From an uncultured Pelagibacteraceae bacterium (GTDB lineage Bacteria > Pseudomonadota > Alphaproteobacteria > Pelagibacterales > Pelagibacteraceae), in contig CACKTH010000007.1 in assembly GCA_902603045.1 (NCBI GenBank), positions 1 through 34,896 of the forward strand: a stretch of 34,896 bases of DNA. The letters run 5' to 3'. This document shows, piece by piece, positions 17,527-28,753 of this stretch (position 1 is the stretch's first letter; each line of letters begins with the position of its first letter). Under the pieces are notes generated by a model. The model ran no database searches. It was not told the origin of the DNA and worked only from the letters and a program-made list of their open reading frames with translations. A program made the translations under genes and the position numbers.

Positions 17527-18469
17527 AAAAACTAGAGCTTTTATATGTGGCATTAGTGGACATAATTTAAAAAAAAGTGAGGTAAGTTTTTTAAAAAAAT
17601 ATAAGCCATGGGGGATAATTCTTTTTTCAAGAAACATAAAATCAATCAATCAAGTTCAAAAACTAACCAGCTCGATTAAAAAAATATTTAAAAACTCTAA
17701 TTATCCAATTCTAATTGATGAAGAAGGTGGAAGAGTAAGCAGATTAAGAAAATTCATAGATAATTCCATTTTTAGTGCAAAATATTTTGGTGATTTGTAT
17801 CTAAAGGATAAAAAAAAATTTGATATTTATTTCAATGTTTATGTGAAACAAATATCCTATTTGTTAAGACTTATAGGTATAAATATTAATACTGTCCCTG
17901 TATTGGATTTAATAAGAAATAAGTCTCATAAAATTATAGGTGATCGATCCTATTCGAATGATAAAAAAACTCTTTCTAAAATTGGCGATATATCTATCGA
18001 AAAATTTCACCAAAATAGGGTTGGTACAGTAATCAAACATCTTCCAGGTCATGGCTTAGCTAAAGTTGATAGTCATTACAAATTACCAGTTATAGACAAA
18101 GATCTAAAGTATCTTAAAAAATATGATTTTTTTCCATTTACCAAAAAAAAATCTGTTTTAGGTATGACTGGTCACTTACTGTTTAAGAAACTTGATCCAT
18201 TAAATAACGTTTCACACTCTAAAAAAATCATAAAAATGATTAGAAGAGAAATATTATTCAAAGGAATATTAATGTCAGATGATATTTCTATGGGTGCTCT
18301 TAAAGGTAATTTAAAAAATAATGTTGTTAAATCTTTTCGTGCAGGTTGTAATTTGGTGCTTCATTGCAATGGAAAAATGAGCGAAATGAATGTAGTAGGT
18401 CAAAATTCACCTTATATCGATGATTTTATTGTAAAAAAAACTTCTAAATTAATTCAAATAATAAGTTAA
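17519..18469 (+). CDS. nagZ: Glycoside hydrolase family 3 beta-N-acetylhexosaminidase
   Basis: PILIDEEGGRVSRLR, GDRSYSNDK, VIKHLPGHGLAKVDSHYKLP, ILMSDDISMGAL. Confidence 0.92.
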   Translation: MIKKTRAFICGISGHNLKKSEVSFLKKYKPWGIILFSRNIKSINQVQKLTSSIKKIFKNSNYPILIDEEGGRVSRLRKFIDNSIFSAKYFGDLYLKDKKKFDIYFNVYVKQISYLLRLIGININTVPVLDLIRNKSHKIIGDRSYSNDKKTLSKIGDISIEKFHQNRVGTVIKHLPGHGLAKVDSHYKLPVIDKDLKYLKKYDFFPFTKKKSVLGMTGHLLFKKLDPLNNVSHSKKIIKMIRREILFKGILMSDDISMGALKGNLKNNVVKSFRAGCNLVLHCNGKMSEMNVVGQNSPYIDDFIVKKTSKLIQIIS

Positions 18470-18479
18470 ATTTAAATCC

Positions 18480-19211
18480 ATGAGTGATTCTTTAGAATTT
18501 AATGTTGATCTTAGTAATTACTCTGGATCATTAGAAATACTTTTAGATTTAGCAAAATCACAAAAAGTTGATTTGGAAAATATATCAATCACTAAACTAG
18601 CAGATCAATTTCATGATTTTATAACAAAAACTGAAAATTTAAATTTAGAATTAGCCTCAGAATATTTGCTAATGGCTACCTGGTTAACATATCTTAAATC
18701 TAAACTACTATTACCAGAAACAGAGGAAGAGGAATTTAAAGCTCTTGAAGTAGCAGAGAAATTAAAACTCCAACTTAAAAAACTAGAATTAATAAGATTG
18801 TTGTCCTCTCAGATGTTGAGTAGAAAAAGATTGGGAAAAGATATTTTTATGAGAGGTTCAAAAAGTGGGATGAGATCAATATATAATTCTCAATATTCAT
18901 TAACATTATTTGAATTATTAAAAACGTATTCAAATATTGTAATGACAAAAGATTTTCAGAGAATGAATATTCCGAAACTTCCAGTATTTACTACCGAAGA
19001 AGGTATTAAAGTCATAAAAGAGTTTTACAATAATTTAAACGATTGGAAAAATATGACTGATCTAATACCAAAAAATTTTAAAAACTCTAAAACTTTAAGT
19101 AAGACAGGTAATGCAGGAATTTTTGCTGGATCTTTAGAGCTTGCAAAAGAAGGTAATATATCTATTAAACAAAATAATTTATTTGAGGACATATATATTA
19201 AAAAAATCTAA
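18480..19211 (+). CDS. scpA: Segregation and condensation protein A
   Basis: YSGSLEILLDLAKSQKVDLENISITKLADQF, EYLLMATWLTYLKSKLLLP. Confidence 0.92.
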   Translation: MSDSLEFNVDLSNYSGSLEILLDLAKSQKVDLENISITKLADQFHDFITKTENLNLELASEYLLMATWLTYLKSKLLLPETEEEEFKALEVAEKLKLQLKKLELIRLLSSQMLSRKRLGKDIFMRGSKSGMRSIYNSQYSLTLFELLKTYSNIVMTKDFQRMNIPKLPVFTTEEGIKVIKEFYNNLNDWKNMTDLIPKNFKNSKTLSKTGNAGIFAGSLELAKEGNISIKQNNLFEDIYIKKI

Positions 19212-19903
19212 TGAATAAATTAAAAAAAAATAATGTTGTATCATTTCCATCTAAATTAACTGATGTTGATAAAGAAATAGAAGCTATTGTTTTTGCAGCT
19301 GCAGAGCCGTTAAATATTGAAACTATTGAAAATAAAATTTCAAAAAAAATAGATGTTGAAAAATCTTTACTAAAACTTCAGAATTTTTACTCTGATCGTG
19401 GAATAAATTTGGTTTGTATATCTAATAAATGGTCTTTTAGAACGTCACCAAATTTATCTTCATTAATGTCTCAACAAAAAACTGTTGAAAAAAAATTATC
19501 AAAGGCTGCGATAGAAACACTTGCAATTATCGTCTATCATCAACCTGTCACTAGAGCTGAGATAGAAGAAATTCGTGGAGTTGCGTTTGGAAATAATACA
19601 CTTGAGATATTAATGGAATTGAACTGGGTTAGACCTCAAGGTCGAAAAGATGCCCCTGGTAAACCTATCCAATATGGAACGACAGATGACTTTTTAAGTC
19701 ATTTCAATCTCCAAAAATTGTCAGATCTTCCAACTGTTGATGAATTAGGAACCGCAGGTCTTATTGATACATCTAGTGTAGATGCATCTATATTTGGAAC
19801 AGGCAAATTCTATAAAGAAAAACAAGAGGATAAAAAGGAAAATATATACTCTGATATAGATGAGATGCTTAATAGCACTCTTAATACCGATAACGATAAA
19901 TAA
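19211..19903 (+). CDS. scpB: Segregation and condensation protein B
   Basis: EAIVFAAAEPL, LSKAAIETLAIIVYHQPVTRAEIEEIRGV, GRKDAPGKPIQYGTTDDFL. Confidence 0.93.
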   Translation: MNKLKKNNVVSFPSKLTDVDKEIEAIVFAAAEPLNIETIENKISKKIDVEKSLLKLQNFYSDRGINLVCISNKWSFRTSPNLSSLMSQQKTVEKKLSKAAIETLAIIVYHQPVTRAEIEEIRGVAFGNNTLEILMELNWVRPQGRKDAPGKPIQYGTTDDFLSHFNLQKLSDLPTVDELGTAGLIDTSSVDASIFGTGKFYKEKQEDKKENIYSDIDEMLNSTLNTDNDK

Positions 19904-19945
19904 AAAAATAGTTTTAAAACTAAAATTATAAGGTTATAAGTAATT

Positions 19946-20143
19946 ATGAGTATAGGATTTTGGCAAATTGCAATTGTAGTAATTTTAGTAGTATTACTTT
20001 TTGGTAGAGGTAAAATCTCTAGTCTTATGGGTGATGTTGCTAAAGGAATTAAAAGTTTTAAAAAAGGTATGGCTACAGATGCTTCAGAAGATAGCCAACC
20101 AAAAAATATATCTGAAAATCAAGACTCAGACAAAAAAGAGTAA
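19946..20143 (+). CDS. tatA: Sec-independent translocase TatA
   Basis: [42 protein letters not shown]. Confidence 0.92.
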   Translation: MSIGFWQIAIVVILVVLLFGRGKISSLMGDVAKGIKSFKKGMATDASEDSQPKNISENQDSDKKE

Positions 20144-20146
20144 TCA

Positions 20147-20383
20147 ATGCCACAGATCGGCTGGTTTGAAATATTAATAATAGTTTCGATTGCAATAATA
20201 GTTGTAGGACCAAAAGACTTTCCTGTAATGTTAAAGAAAGTTGGATCATGGATAGGTTCTGCTAAGAGATATTTTTCAGATGTTCAAAATCAAGTTACAG
20301 AAATAACTGATGTTTCAATTAAAGAAGAATTAAAAAAAAATACTGAAATCATGAAAGAGGATAAACCTAAAGATGACAGCTAA
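20147..20383 (+). CDS. tatB: Sec-independent translocase TatB (short)
   Basis: MPQIGWFEILIIVSIAIIVVGPKDFPVMLKKVGSWIGSAKRY, between tatA and tatC. Confidence 0.88.
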   Translation: MPQIGWFEILIIVSIAIIVVGPKDFPVMLKKVGSWIGSAKRYFSDVQNQVTEITDVSIKEELKKNTEIMKEDKPKDDS

Positions 20384-21146
20384 AAAAAAAGAAACAGGTT
20401 TTATAAGTCATCTTACTGAATTAAGACAAAGACTAATAAATTCATTTATCTTCTTAGCAGTATTATTTGTGGTTTGTTACTATTTTTCTGAATACATATA
20501 TGGATTTTTAGTTGAACCTTATGCTAATGCCGTAAAAGATGATAATGTCGATAGAAGATTAATCTTTACCGCTCTACAAGAAACATTTTTAACATATCTT
20601 AAAGTTTCTTTTTTTGCCGCTTTCTTTGTGACCAGTCCATATATCCTTATCCAAATTTGGAAATTTATTGCACCAGGATTATACACACACGAAAAGAAAG
20701 CAATTATGCCTTACTTAGTAATTACACCAATACTTTTTTTACTAGGAGGTATGCTTGTTTATTATCTAATTATGCCACTAGCATTTAAATTCTTTTTATC
20801 ATTTGAAAGTGCGGGACTTGGGACTAGCTTACCAATTCAATTAGAAGCTAAAGTAAATGAATATTTATCACTTGTGATGAAGTTAATTTTTGCATTTGGA
20901 TTAAGTTTTCAGCTACCAGTTGTATTAAGTTTGCTTGCAAGAATAGGAGTTGTAAATTCAACTTATTTAAGAGAAAGAAGAAAATATTTTGTTGTAATAA
21001 TATTTGCTGCTGCTGCAATATTAACTCCACCAGATCCAATTACACAAATAGGTTTAGCAATACCTTTGTTAATTTTATATGAATTGTCAATTTTTTCTGT
21101 AAATATTATCGAAAAGAAAGCTCAAGAGAGAAATGCACAATATTAA
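20373..21146 (+). CDS. tatC: Sec-independent translocase TatC
   Basis: FISHLTELRQRLINSFIF, ILTPPDPITQIGLAIPLLILYELSI. Confidence 0.95.
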   Translation: MTAKKKETGFISHLTELRQRLINSFIFLAVLFVVCYYFSEYIYGFLVEPYANAVKDDNVDRRLIFTALQETFLTYLKVSFFAAFFVTSPYILIQIWKFIAPGLYTHEKKAIMPYLVITPILFLLGGMLVYYLIMPLAFKFFLSFESAGLGTSLPIQLEAKVNEYLSLVMKLIFAFGLSFQLPVVLSLLARIGVVNSTYLRERRKYFVVIIFAAAAILTPPDPITQIGLAIPLLILYELSIFSVNIIEKKAQERNAQY

Positions 21147-22392
21147 GGATATTAGAAAAGATATCGATAATTTTAAAAATACAATTAAAAATCGAAACGT
21201 TGACGTAGACTTTGAACAAATATTAAATCTTGATGAAGAAAATAGAAAATTAATTCAAGAAAAAGAAAAATTAGAAATGGAAAAAAAATCTATTTCTAAA
21301 TCTAAAGATGAAACTCTTTTTGAAAAGTCAAAAGAAATTTCAAATAAAATAGATGATTTAAGTAAAAATCAAAAAAATGTTAAAGACCAACTTGATCAGA
21401 TATTAAGTAATATTCCTAATTTACCATTGAATGATGTCCCCGTAGGTAAGGATGAAAATAGTAATAAAGAGGTTGTAAAATCTGGTCAAATTAAAGAAAT
21501 GAGTTTTAAACCAAAATCTCATTATGAAATTGGTGAAAAACTGAATATGTTAGATTTTGATTTAGCAACAAAAACAACTGGATCAAGATTTGTTTTTGTT
21601 AAAGACAAAATAGCATCATTAGAAAGAGCGATTTCTAATTTTATGATTGATACACATGTCAATAATAATGGCTACACTGAAATCTCTCCACCTTTAATGG
21701 CTACAGACAACACTATGTTTGGAACTGGCCAATTGCCTAAATTTGAAAATGATCAATTCGAAATTAAGTTTGATGATAAAAATGATAGAAAGTTTTTAAT
21801 CCCTACTGCTGAAGTAATCTTAACTAATATGGTTAAAAATCAAATATTGAATCTAAAATCTTTACCAATGAGACTAGTTGCGTCAACACCTTGTTTTAGA
21901 AAAGAAGCAGGAAGTTATGGTAAAGATACCAAGGGCATGATTAGACAACATCAATTTTATAAGGTTGAATTAGTGAGTATTGTTGAAAATAATAAATGCA
22001 TTGAAGAACTAGAGCGAATGACTAATTGTGCTACTAAAATTTTAGATGACTTACAATTACCTTACAGAAAAATTATTTTAAGCACTGGTGATATGGGTTT
22101 TAGTGCAGAAAAAACTTATGACATAGAGGTTTGGCTTCCGTCAGAAAATAAATATAGAGAAATATCAAGTTGTTCTTCATGTGGAACATTTCAGGCTAAA
22201 AGAATGAAAGCTAGATATAAAAATAATAATAACGAAAATGAATTTGTTGGTACTTTAAATGGGAGCGGACTTGCTGTTGGTAGAACATTAATTGCAATAT
22301 TAGAGAATTATCAAACTGAAGATGGTTCAATAATTATTCCTGAAAAACTAAGACCATATATGAACAATATGGATAAAATAGGTATCAATTAA
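21133..22392 (+). CDS. serS: Seryl-tRNA synthetase
   Basis: Class II motifs (TPCFRKEAGSYGKDTKGMIRQHQFYKVELV; GTLNGSGLAVGRTLIAILENYQTEDGSIIIPEKLRPYM). Confidence 0.95.
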   Translation: MHNIKDIRKDIDNFKNTIKNRNVDVDFEQILNLDEENRKLIQEKEKLEMEKKSISKSKDETLFEKSKEISNKIDDLSKNQKNVKDQLDQILSNIPNLPLNDVPVGKDENSNKEVVKSGQIKEMSFKPKSHYEIGEKLNMLDFDLATKTTGSRFVFVKDKIASLERAISNFMIDTHVNNNGYTEISPPLMATDNTMFGTGQLPKFENDQFEIKFDDKNDRKFLIPTAEVILTNMVKNQILNLKSLPMRLVASTPCFRKEAGSYGKDTKGMIRQHQFYKVELVSIVENNKCIEELERMTNCATKILDDLQLPYRKIILSTGDMGFSAEKTYDIEVWLPSENKYREISSCSSCGTFQAKRMKARYKNNNNENEFVGTLNGSGLAVGRTLIAILENYQTEDGSIIIPEKLRPYMNNMDKIGIN

Positions 22393-22449
22393 GAGTTGTC
22401 TTCTAAAAGTATATAGTATAAATAACCTTTAACTTTTTAAGGACTTAAT

Positions 22450-22734
22450 ATGGACGCAGGAATAGGACAATTTATACCCCTAATTTTAATATTCGTAATA
22501 TTTTACTTTTTCTTAATCAGACCTCAGCAAAAGAAAGTTAAAGAACATAAAGCTATGGTTGAAGCTTTAAAGCGTGGAGATAAAGTTATTACTTCTGGTG
22601 GTATCGTTGGTACTGTAGAAAGAGTTATCGATAATGAAAAAGTAGAAGTTATGATTGCTGATAATGTTAAAGTTGAAATTGTTCGATCAACAGGAATACA
22701 AGGATTAGTTACTCAGGCTGAACCAAAAAAATAA
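22450..22734 (+). CDS. yajC: Preprotein translocase subunit YajC
   Basis: FIPLILIFVIFYFFLIRPQQKKVKEHKAMVEALKRGDKVITSGGIVGTV. Confidence 0.93.
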   Translation: MDAGIGQFIPLILIFVIFYFFLIRPQQKKVKEHKAMVEALKRGDKVITSGGIVGTVERVIDNEKVEVMIADNVKVEIVRSTGIQGLVTQAEPKK

Positions 22735-22746
22735 TAACTTTTTAAA

Positions 22747-24300
22747 GTGTTATATTTTTCTAAATTAAGAGTTTTCAGTGTTTTAATTTTTACACTTATT
22801 ATTTCATATTTTACAATTTCAAATTTTACCAAAATCGATGATGATTATTTTTCTAAAAATATTAAATTAGGTTTAGATCTGCAAGGTGGTTCTTATTTAT
22901 TATTAGAAATAGATAACGAACCAGTCATTACTCAAAGATTGCAAAGTAAAGTATTGGAGTTTAAAAAATTTTTCAAAGATAAAGATATTAAGGTTAGAAA
23001 TTTTGTAATTGAGGATAAGTCTATTATATTCGATGTTGAAAATTCTAAGATTGAGGATGTTAAATCTCTTTTAGATGATGATAAAAGTGAGATAAATCCT
23101 TATTTTCAACAATATAAGTCTCATCAATTTAACTTTGAAAACATGAATACCTCATTCAAGTTAGAATTTTCTGACTATGGATTGGTATTGTTAAAAAATT
23201 CCTCATTAGATCAAGCAATTGAAATTGTAAGAAGAAGAGTTGATGAAGTAGGAACTAATGAGCCAAATATTTTAAAAAGAGGTAATGATAGAATTCTTGT
23301 TGAGTTGCCAGGATTAGATGATCCTGGTAGAATTAAATCTTTATTAGGTAAAACAGCAAACTTAACATTCCAATTTATATCCAGTAGTTCTGAAGAATCA
23401 TTTGGAACAGAAAAACTTTCTTTTGAGGATGGCTCTAGTGAGGCCATTGTTAGTAAACGAATCGTTTTAAGCGGTGATAATCTTATGGACGCCAAGCCAA
23501 CTATGAATAATCAGACTAATGAGACAGTTGTTTCATTTAGTTTAGATAGGGTAGGAGCAAAAAAGTTTGGTAAGGCGACTTCAAATGGTGTTGGAAAAAG
23601 GTTGGCAATTGTTTTGGATGGAAAAATTATTAGTGCTCCTGAGGTCAGAGAACCAATTATTGGAGGAAATGGACAGATATCTGGTAATTTTACCTTTCAA
23701 TCTGCAACAGATTTAGCTTTACTCTTAAGATCAGGTGCTTTGCCGGCTCCACTTAATATTATAGAAGAAAGAACTGTAGGTCCTGACCTTGGAAAAGACT
23801 CAATTAACGCAGGAATTATGTCATTGATAATAGGATTTGTCTTAGTCGTTGCCTTTATGTTTTATAAATATAGATTTTTTGGCTTAATTGCTAACTTAGC
23901 CTTAATATCTAATTTATTTTTATTAGTCGGTATTCTAACATTATTTGAAGCAACTCTTACACTCCCTGGAATTGCAGGTATTATTTTAACTGTAGGTATG
24001 GCTGTTGATGCAAATGTTTTAATTTTTGAGAGAATTAAAGAAGAATTAAAAAATGAAAATAATTCAATTGTAGCTTTTGATTCTGGTTATACAAAATCAC
24101 GAACAACAATTTTAGATGCCAATATTACAACTTTAATCGCTGCAGTAATCCTATTTTTCATGGGCTCAGGTCCAATTAAAGGATTTTCTGTAACGCTTGG
24201 AGTTGGAATACTTACAACACTATTTTCAGTATATTTCATAGCTCGTTTAATTACTGCTTACTATGTCATCAAAAATAAACACAAGGAAAAACTAATATAA
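22747..24300 (+). CDS. secD: Protein translocase subunit SecD (GTG start)
   Basis: IKLGLDLQGGSYLLLEID, TVGPDLGKDSINAG, LPGIAGIILTVGMAVDANVLIFERIKEE. GTG at 22747. Confidence 0.94.
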   Translation: MLYFSKLRVFSVLIFTLIISYFTISNFTKIDDDYFSKNIKLGLDLQGGSYLLLEIDNEPVITQRLQSKVLEFKKFFKDKDIKVRNFVIEDKSIIFDVENSKIEDVKSLLDDDKSEINPYFQQYKSHQFNFENMNTSFKLEFSDYGLVLLKNSSLDQAIEIVRRRVDEVGTNEPNILKRGNDRILVELPGLDDPGRIKSLLGKTANLTFQFISSSSEESFGTEKLSFEDGSSEAIVSKRIVLSGDNLMDAKPTMNNQTNETVVSFSLDRVGAKKFGKATSNGVGKRLAIVLDGKIISAPEVREPIIGGNGQISGNFTFQSATDLALLLRSGALPAPLNIIEERTVGPDLGKDSINAGIMSLIIGFVLVVAFMFYKYRFFGLIANLALISNLFLLVGILTLFEATLTLPGIAGIILTVGMAVDANVLIFERIKEELKNENNSIVAFDSGYTKSRTTILDANITTLIAAVILFFMGSGPIKGFSVTLGVGILTTLFSVYFIARLITAYYVIKNKHKEKLI

Positions 24301-25193
24301 TGAAAACAATCTATTTTAATAAGTTTTATAAAAGTTTTAATATACTTTCAGGTATATTAATTATTGCTTCCTTAGTTTTCTTAGTTTTTAAAGGTTTGAA
24401 TTTTGGTGTTGATTTTAAAGGGGGTACTTTAATTGAGCTAAGAACTGATAAATCTTCTGCTAATATCACAAAAATAAGAGATAGTTTTAATCAAATGAAT
24501 CTTGGTGATGTTTCAGTAAAAAATTTTGGTAATGAAACAGATTTTGTAGTTAAATTTGAAAAACAAAATTCAAATGACCCTCAATTTATAGAAGAGATAA
24601 AAACTAAGCTATCAAGTTCTATAGGTTCAGTAGATTTTAGAAGAGTAGAAAATGTTGGTCCAAAAGTTAGTGCAGAACTTTTGAGATCAGGTGTAATAGC
24701 GGTAGCCTTATCTTTGGCGGCTATGCTTTTATACATATGGATCAGATTTGAGTGGCAATTTAGTCTTGGAGCTATTTTAGCTTTATTTCATGACGTTATA
24801 ATTACGTTAGGGGTATTTTCTGTATTTTCATTAGAAATCAATCTTTCTATCGTTGCAGCTGTTTTAACAATAGTTGGATATTCAATGAATGATACAGTTG
24901 TAATATTCGATAGAGTTAGAGAAAATTTGCGTAAATATTCTGATGTTAAAATATTTGAACTAACAAATATCTCAATAAATGAAACTTTATCCAGAACAAT
25001 AATAACCTCAGTTACTACATTGTTGGCACTTTTATCTATTTTTATTTTTGGTGGAGAAATATTAAAAGGATTTTCGTTGGCAATGATATTAGGGGTAATT
25101 TTTGGAACTTATTCATCTATTTATATTGCAAACCCAGTATTAGTCTCTTTAAAAGTTAGCCAAAGAACGATTGTTAAGGAAGAAAAAGAATAA
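24300..25193 (+). CDS. secF: Protein translocase subunit SecF
   Basis: LNFGVDFKGGTLIELR, VGPKVSAELLRSG, VGYSMNDTVVIFDRVRENLR. Confidence 0.94.
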   Translation: MKTIYFNKFYKSFNILSGILIIASLVFLVFKGLNFGVDFKGGTLIELRTDKSSANITKIRDSFNQMNLGDVSVKNFGNETDFVVKFEKQNSNDPQFIEEIKTKLSSSIGSVDFRRVENVGPKVSAELLRSGVIAVALSLAAMLLYIWIRFEWQFSLGAILALFHDVIITLGVFSVFSLEINLSIVAAVLTIVGYSMNDTVVIFDRVRENLRKYSDVKIFELTNISINETLSRTIITSVTTLLALLSIFIFGGEILKGFSLAMILGVIFGTYSSIYIANPVLVSLKVSQRTIVKEEKE

Positions 25194-25796
25194 TTAATAA
25201 AGATTTTGTGCTGCTACCATTGTTAACAACATTGGTAATGATAAAAGTGTGTTTGTTCTAGAAAACAGCATTGCAGTTTTTGCTGACTTAGCTTTAACCT
25301 CAGGTTCACACTCAACCATGCCTAAAGCTCTTTTTTGATTTGGCCATATAACAAACCAAACATTGAATGCCATTATTAATCCTAACCACATTCCAATTCC
25401 TATTGCAGTATTTTTTCCACCACCTGATCCTATTCCTAATGTCATCGCTTGATGAACGTATCCATTAAAGTAGGCTAATAATAATCCTGATATGATTGTA
25501 AATAGCGCTGCCCATCTAAACCAAAATAATGCTGCAGGAGCTATAACTTTGCCTATAGCTGGTTTTTGTTCGTCTGGAATTTTAGCCATGTTAGGAATTT
25601 GAACAAAATTGAAATACCACAGTAAACCAATCCACATAATACTTACAGTTACATGTACGTATCTTAATAACCAGCTCCAAAATAAAACATCAAAATCAAA
25701 TCCACCATTGCCGATGTAAAGACCAATGAATAATAATATTGCAATAGCCAATGACAAATGAACAGTCTTTGATAATGATTGTAATATCGAAGTCAT
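25194..25796 (-). CDS. Integral membrane protein resembling the N-terminal domain of PuuD-type urate oxidase (Urate_ox_N-like)
   Basis: Multi-TM with RYVHVTVSIMWIGLLWYFNFVQIP and NVWFVIWPNQKRALG; no cytochrome c CXXCH. Family assignment from memory. Confidence 0.65.
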   Translation of the reverse strand: MTSILQSLSKTVHLSLAIAILLFIGLYIGNGGFDFDVLFWSWLLRYVHVTVSIMWIGLLWYFNFVQIPNMAKIPDEQKPAIGKVIAPAALFWFRWAALFTIISGLLLAYFNGYVHQAMTLGIGSGGGKNTAIGIGMWLGLIMAFNVWFVIWPNQKRALGMVECEPEVKAKSAKTAMLFSRTNTLLSLPMLLTMVAAQNLY

Positions 25797-25831
25797 CTAT
25801 AGGATGATTTTATATTATTTTTCTATAAAGA

Positions 25832-28708
25832 TTAAGCGGTTTTTTTAAATTTCGTATCTAATAAAGGCTTTAAAAATTTACCTGTATAGCTATCTTTCAC
25901 TTTTGCAACTTCCTCGGGTTTGCCTTCAGCAATAATATTTCCACCTTTAACACCACCCTCGGGCCCCATATCTACTATATAATCTGCAGTTTTAATAACA
26001 TCTAAATTATGCTCTATAACTACAACTGAATTACCAGTTGCAACAAAAGTGTGTAAAATTTCCAAAAGTTTTTTTATATCATGTTGATGCAATCCAGTAG
26101 TTGGTTCATCTAATATATACATTGTTCTTCCTGTAGACCTTTTTGATAGTTCTTTAGCAAGTTTAATACGTTGTGCTTCTCCACCGGATAGAGTTGTTGC
26201 TTGCTGACCAATTTTTATGTAGCCAAGACCAACTTTTTTTAATGTTAAAAGTTTAGTTTTGATGTTTGAAATATTTTCAAAATACTCACATCCTTCATCA
26301 ACAGTCATATTTAAAACATCTGCAATACTCTTATCTTTGAATTTAATCTCTAATGTTTCTCTGTTGTATCTTGTACCTTTGCATTCATCACACGTTATAT
26401 AAACATCAGGAAGAAAGTGCATTTCGTATGTAATTACGCCATCTCCTTCACATGCCTCACATCTTCCACCCTTTACATTGAAAGAAAATCTTCCAGGTTT
26501 ATAGCCTCTACTTTTTGCTTCAGGTAAATTGGTAAACCAGTCTCTGATAGGACCAAAAGCTCCAGTATATGTAGCAGGATTTGATCTAGGAGTTCTACCA
26601 ATAGGTGATTGATCAATATCTATAACTTTATCAATTAATTCTATTCCTTTAAATCCTCTAAATGGCTGAGGAATTTTTCTAGACTTATTATTATTCAAAG
26701 TAAGATTTAATGCATTGTATAAAGTTTGAAGTATCAAAGTAGATTTACCACTTCCAGATACACCAGTAACACAAGTGAAACTACCTAAAGGTATTTTTAA
26801 ATTTACGTTATTTAAATTATTTCCAGATGCACCATTGATTTCTAAAAATCTACCATTTTTTGCAAGTCTTCTATTTTTTGGAATAGGTATGAAACTCTTA
26901 TTTGATAAATATCTTCCAGTAATGCTTTTGTCATTTTTTAAAATTTGCTCATATGAACCTTCAGCAACAATTTCTCCACCTTTATTTCCAGCTTCAGGTC
27001 CTAAATCTATTATATGATCTGCATTCTCCATTGTTTCTGTATCGTGCTCAACAACAATAACAGTATTACCTAAGTCTCTTAATCTTTTTAAGGCATCTAT
27101 AAGCTTAACATTATCTTTTTGATGTAAACCAATTGATGGTTCATCTAAAACGTATAGAACTCCAGTTAAACCTGATCCTATTTGTGAAGCTAGTCTAATT
27201 CTTTGTGCTTCACCACCAGATAATGTCCCAGACTCTCTAGATAATGTTAAATAATCAAGACCAACATTTAAAAGAAAATCTAAACGTTCATTAATTTCTT
27301 TTAATATATGTTGAGCAATTTTAATTTGTCTTTTGTCTAATTTAACTTCTAAAGATCTAAACCATTCCTTAGCATCAAAAATTGATTTTTCTGTAACTTG
27401 ACTTATATTTAATTCATTTATTTTAACACACAGAGCTTCATCTTTTAATCGATAACCATTGCATCTTTCACATTTTGTATCTGACTGATACTGAGCAATT
27501 TCTTCTCTTTTCCAATCACTATCTGTTTCTAAATATCTTCTCTCTAGATTATTGACTACACCTTCAAAGGTTTTTTTGTGCGAATATTTTTCATAACCAT
27601 CATCATAAGTAAATTTAATTTCTTCATCATCAGATCCATACAAAATTACATCTTTAATTTTTTTTGGTAGTTTTGACCATTTATCGTCTAATGAAAAACC
27701 ATAATGTTTAGATAAGGATGCTAACGTTTGAGCGTAATACATTGATGTAGATTTTGCCCAAGGTTCTATAGCACCATCAGCTATAGATTTTTTTTCATTC
27801 GGAACAACTAAATTTGGATCAACATTTAATTTCATTCCAATACCTTCGCATTCTTCACAAGCTCCATATGGACTATTGAATGAGAAAAGTCTTGGTTCAA
27901 TTTCTTCAATAGTAAAACCACTTTCAGGACAAGCAAACTTGGTAGAGAAAATTAATTTTTCAATTTTTCTGTATTTTTTTGGAAGTGTTTCATTTTCATA
28001 TTCAACAAAAAGTAATCCATTTGCTAAATTAACTGCTGTTTCAACACTTTCAGCTAATCTGTTTCCTAATGAGGAATTTATTACAACTCTATCAACTAAA
28101 ATTGAAATATCATGTTTAAGTTTTTTATTTAATTCTGGAACACTTTCAATATCATACAATTGGTCATCAATTTTAATTTTTCTAAATCCTCTTTTTTTGT
28201 ATCCTAATATATCCTTTCTATATTCACCCTTACGTCCTCGTACGACGGGAGCATATAAATATATTGTAGACTTTTTTGGTAATTCTTTAATCTTATCAAC
28301 AATTTGACTAATAGTTTGTGAAGTAATTGGTTTGCCAGTGAATGGAGAGTAGGGTATTCCAGCTCTTGCATAAAGTACTCTCATGTAGTCATATATCTCG
28401 GTAACAGTTGCAACTGTTGACCTTGGATTTTTAGAAGTATTTTTTTGTTCTATAGAAATTGCTGGACTCAAACCTTCGATTAAATCTACATTTGGTTTTT
28501 TCATTTTATCTAAAAACTGTCGTGCATACGCAGATAAACTTTCAACATATCGCCTTTGACCTTCTGCATAGACAGTATCAAATGCTAATGATGATTTTCC
28601 TGATCCAGATAGACCTGTTATTACAACAAATTTGTCTTTAGGAATCTCTAGTGAAATATTCTTTAAATTGTGCTCTTTTGCGCCCTTAATAAGTATCTTT
28701 TTAAGCAT
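25832..28708 (-). CDS. uvrA: Excinuclease ABC subunit A
   Basis: Two ABC ATPase halves ([25 protein letters not shown]), zinc-finger Cys pairs ([14 protein letters not shown]), LSGGEAQRI twice, 958 aa. Confidence 0.97.
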   Translation of the reverse strand: MLKKILIKGAKEHNLKNISLEIPKDKFVVITGLSGSGKSSLAFDTVYAEGQRRYVESLSAYARQFLDKMKKPNVDLIEGLSPAISIEQKNTSKNPRSTVATVTEIYDYMRVLYARAGIPYSPFTGKPITSQTISQIVDKIKELPKKSTIYLYAPVVRGRKGEYRKDILGYKKRGFRKIKIDDQLYDIESVPELNKKLKHDISILVDRVVINSSLGNRLAESVETAVNLANGLLFVEYENETLPKKYRKIEKLIFSTKFACPESGFTIEEIEPRLFSFNSPYGACEECEGIGMKLNVDPNLVVPNEKKSIADGAIEPWAKSTSMYYAQTLASLSKHYGFSLDDKWSKLPKKIKDVILYGSDDEEIKFTYDDGYEKYSHKKTFEGVVNNLERRYLETDSDWKREEIAQYQSDTKCERCNGYRLKDEALCVKINELNISQVTEKSIFDAKEWFRSLEVKLDKRQIKIAQHILKEINERLDFLLNVGLDYLTLSRESGTLSGGEAQRIRLASQIGSGLTGVLYVLDEPSIGLHQKDNVKLIDALKRLRDLGNTVIVVEHDTETMENADHIIDLGPEAGNKGGEIVAEGSYEQILKNDKSITGRYLSNKSFIPIPKNRRLAKNGRFLEINGASGNNLNNVNLKIPLGSFTCVTGVSGSGKSTLILQTLYNALNLTLNNNKSRKIPQPFRGFKGIELIDKVIDIDQSPIGRTPRSNPATYTGAFGPIRDWFTNLPEAKSRGYKPGRFSFNVKGGRCEACEGDGVITYEMHFLPDVYITCDECKGTRYNRETLEIKFKDKSIADVLNMTVDEGCEYFENISNIKTKLLTLKKVGLGYIKIGQQATTLSGGEAQRIKLAKELSKRSTGRTMYILDEPTTGLHQHDIKKLLEILHTFVATGNSVVVIEHNLDVIKTADYIVDMGPEGGVKGGNIIAEGKPEEVAKVKDSYTGKFLKPLLDTKFKKTA

Positions 28709-28753
28709 AATTTTAGTTGCTTTAGATTAATAAAATTAATATTCAAGCCTATT

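Noticed and set aside
22430-22746. Shared TAACTTTTTAA motif before yajC and secD (22430-22440, 22735-22745)
   Set aside because: Short AT-rich word, likely by chance at this base composition.
27876-28307. 143-aa antisense ORF inside uvrA
   Set aside because: Opposite a highly conserved uvrA; Ser/Leu-rich composition typical of antisense shadow ORFs. The same applies to 26775-27017 and 28459-28641.
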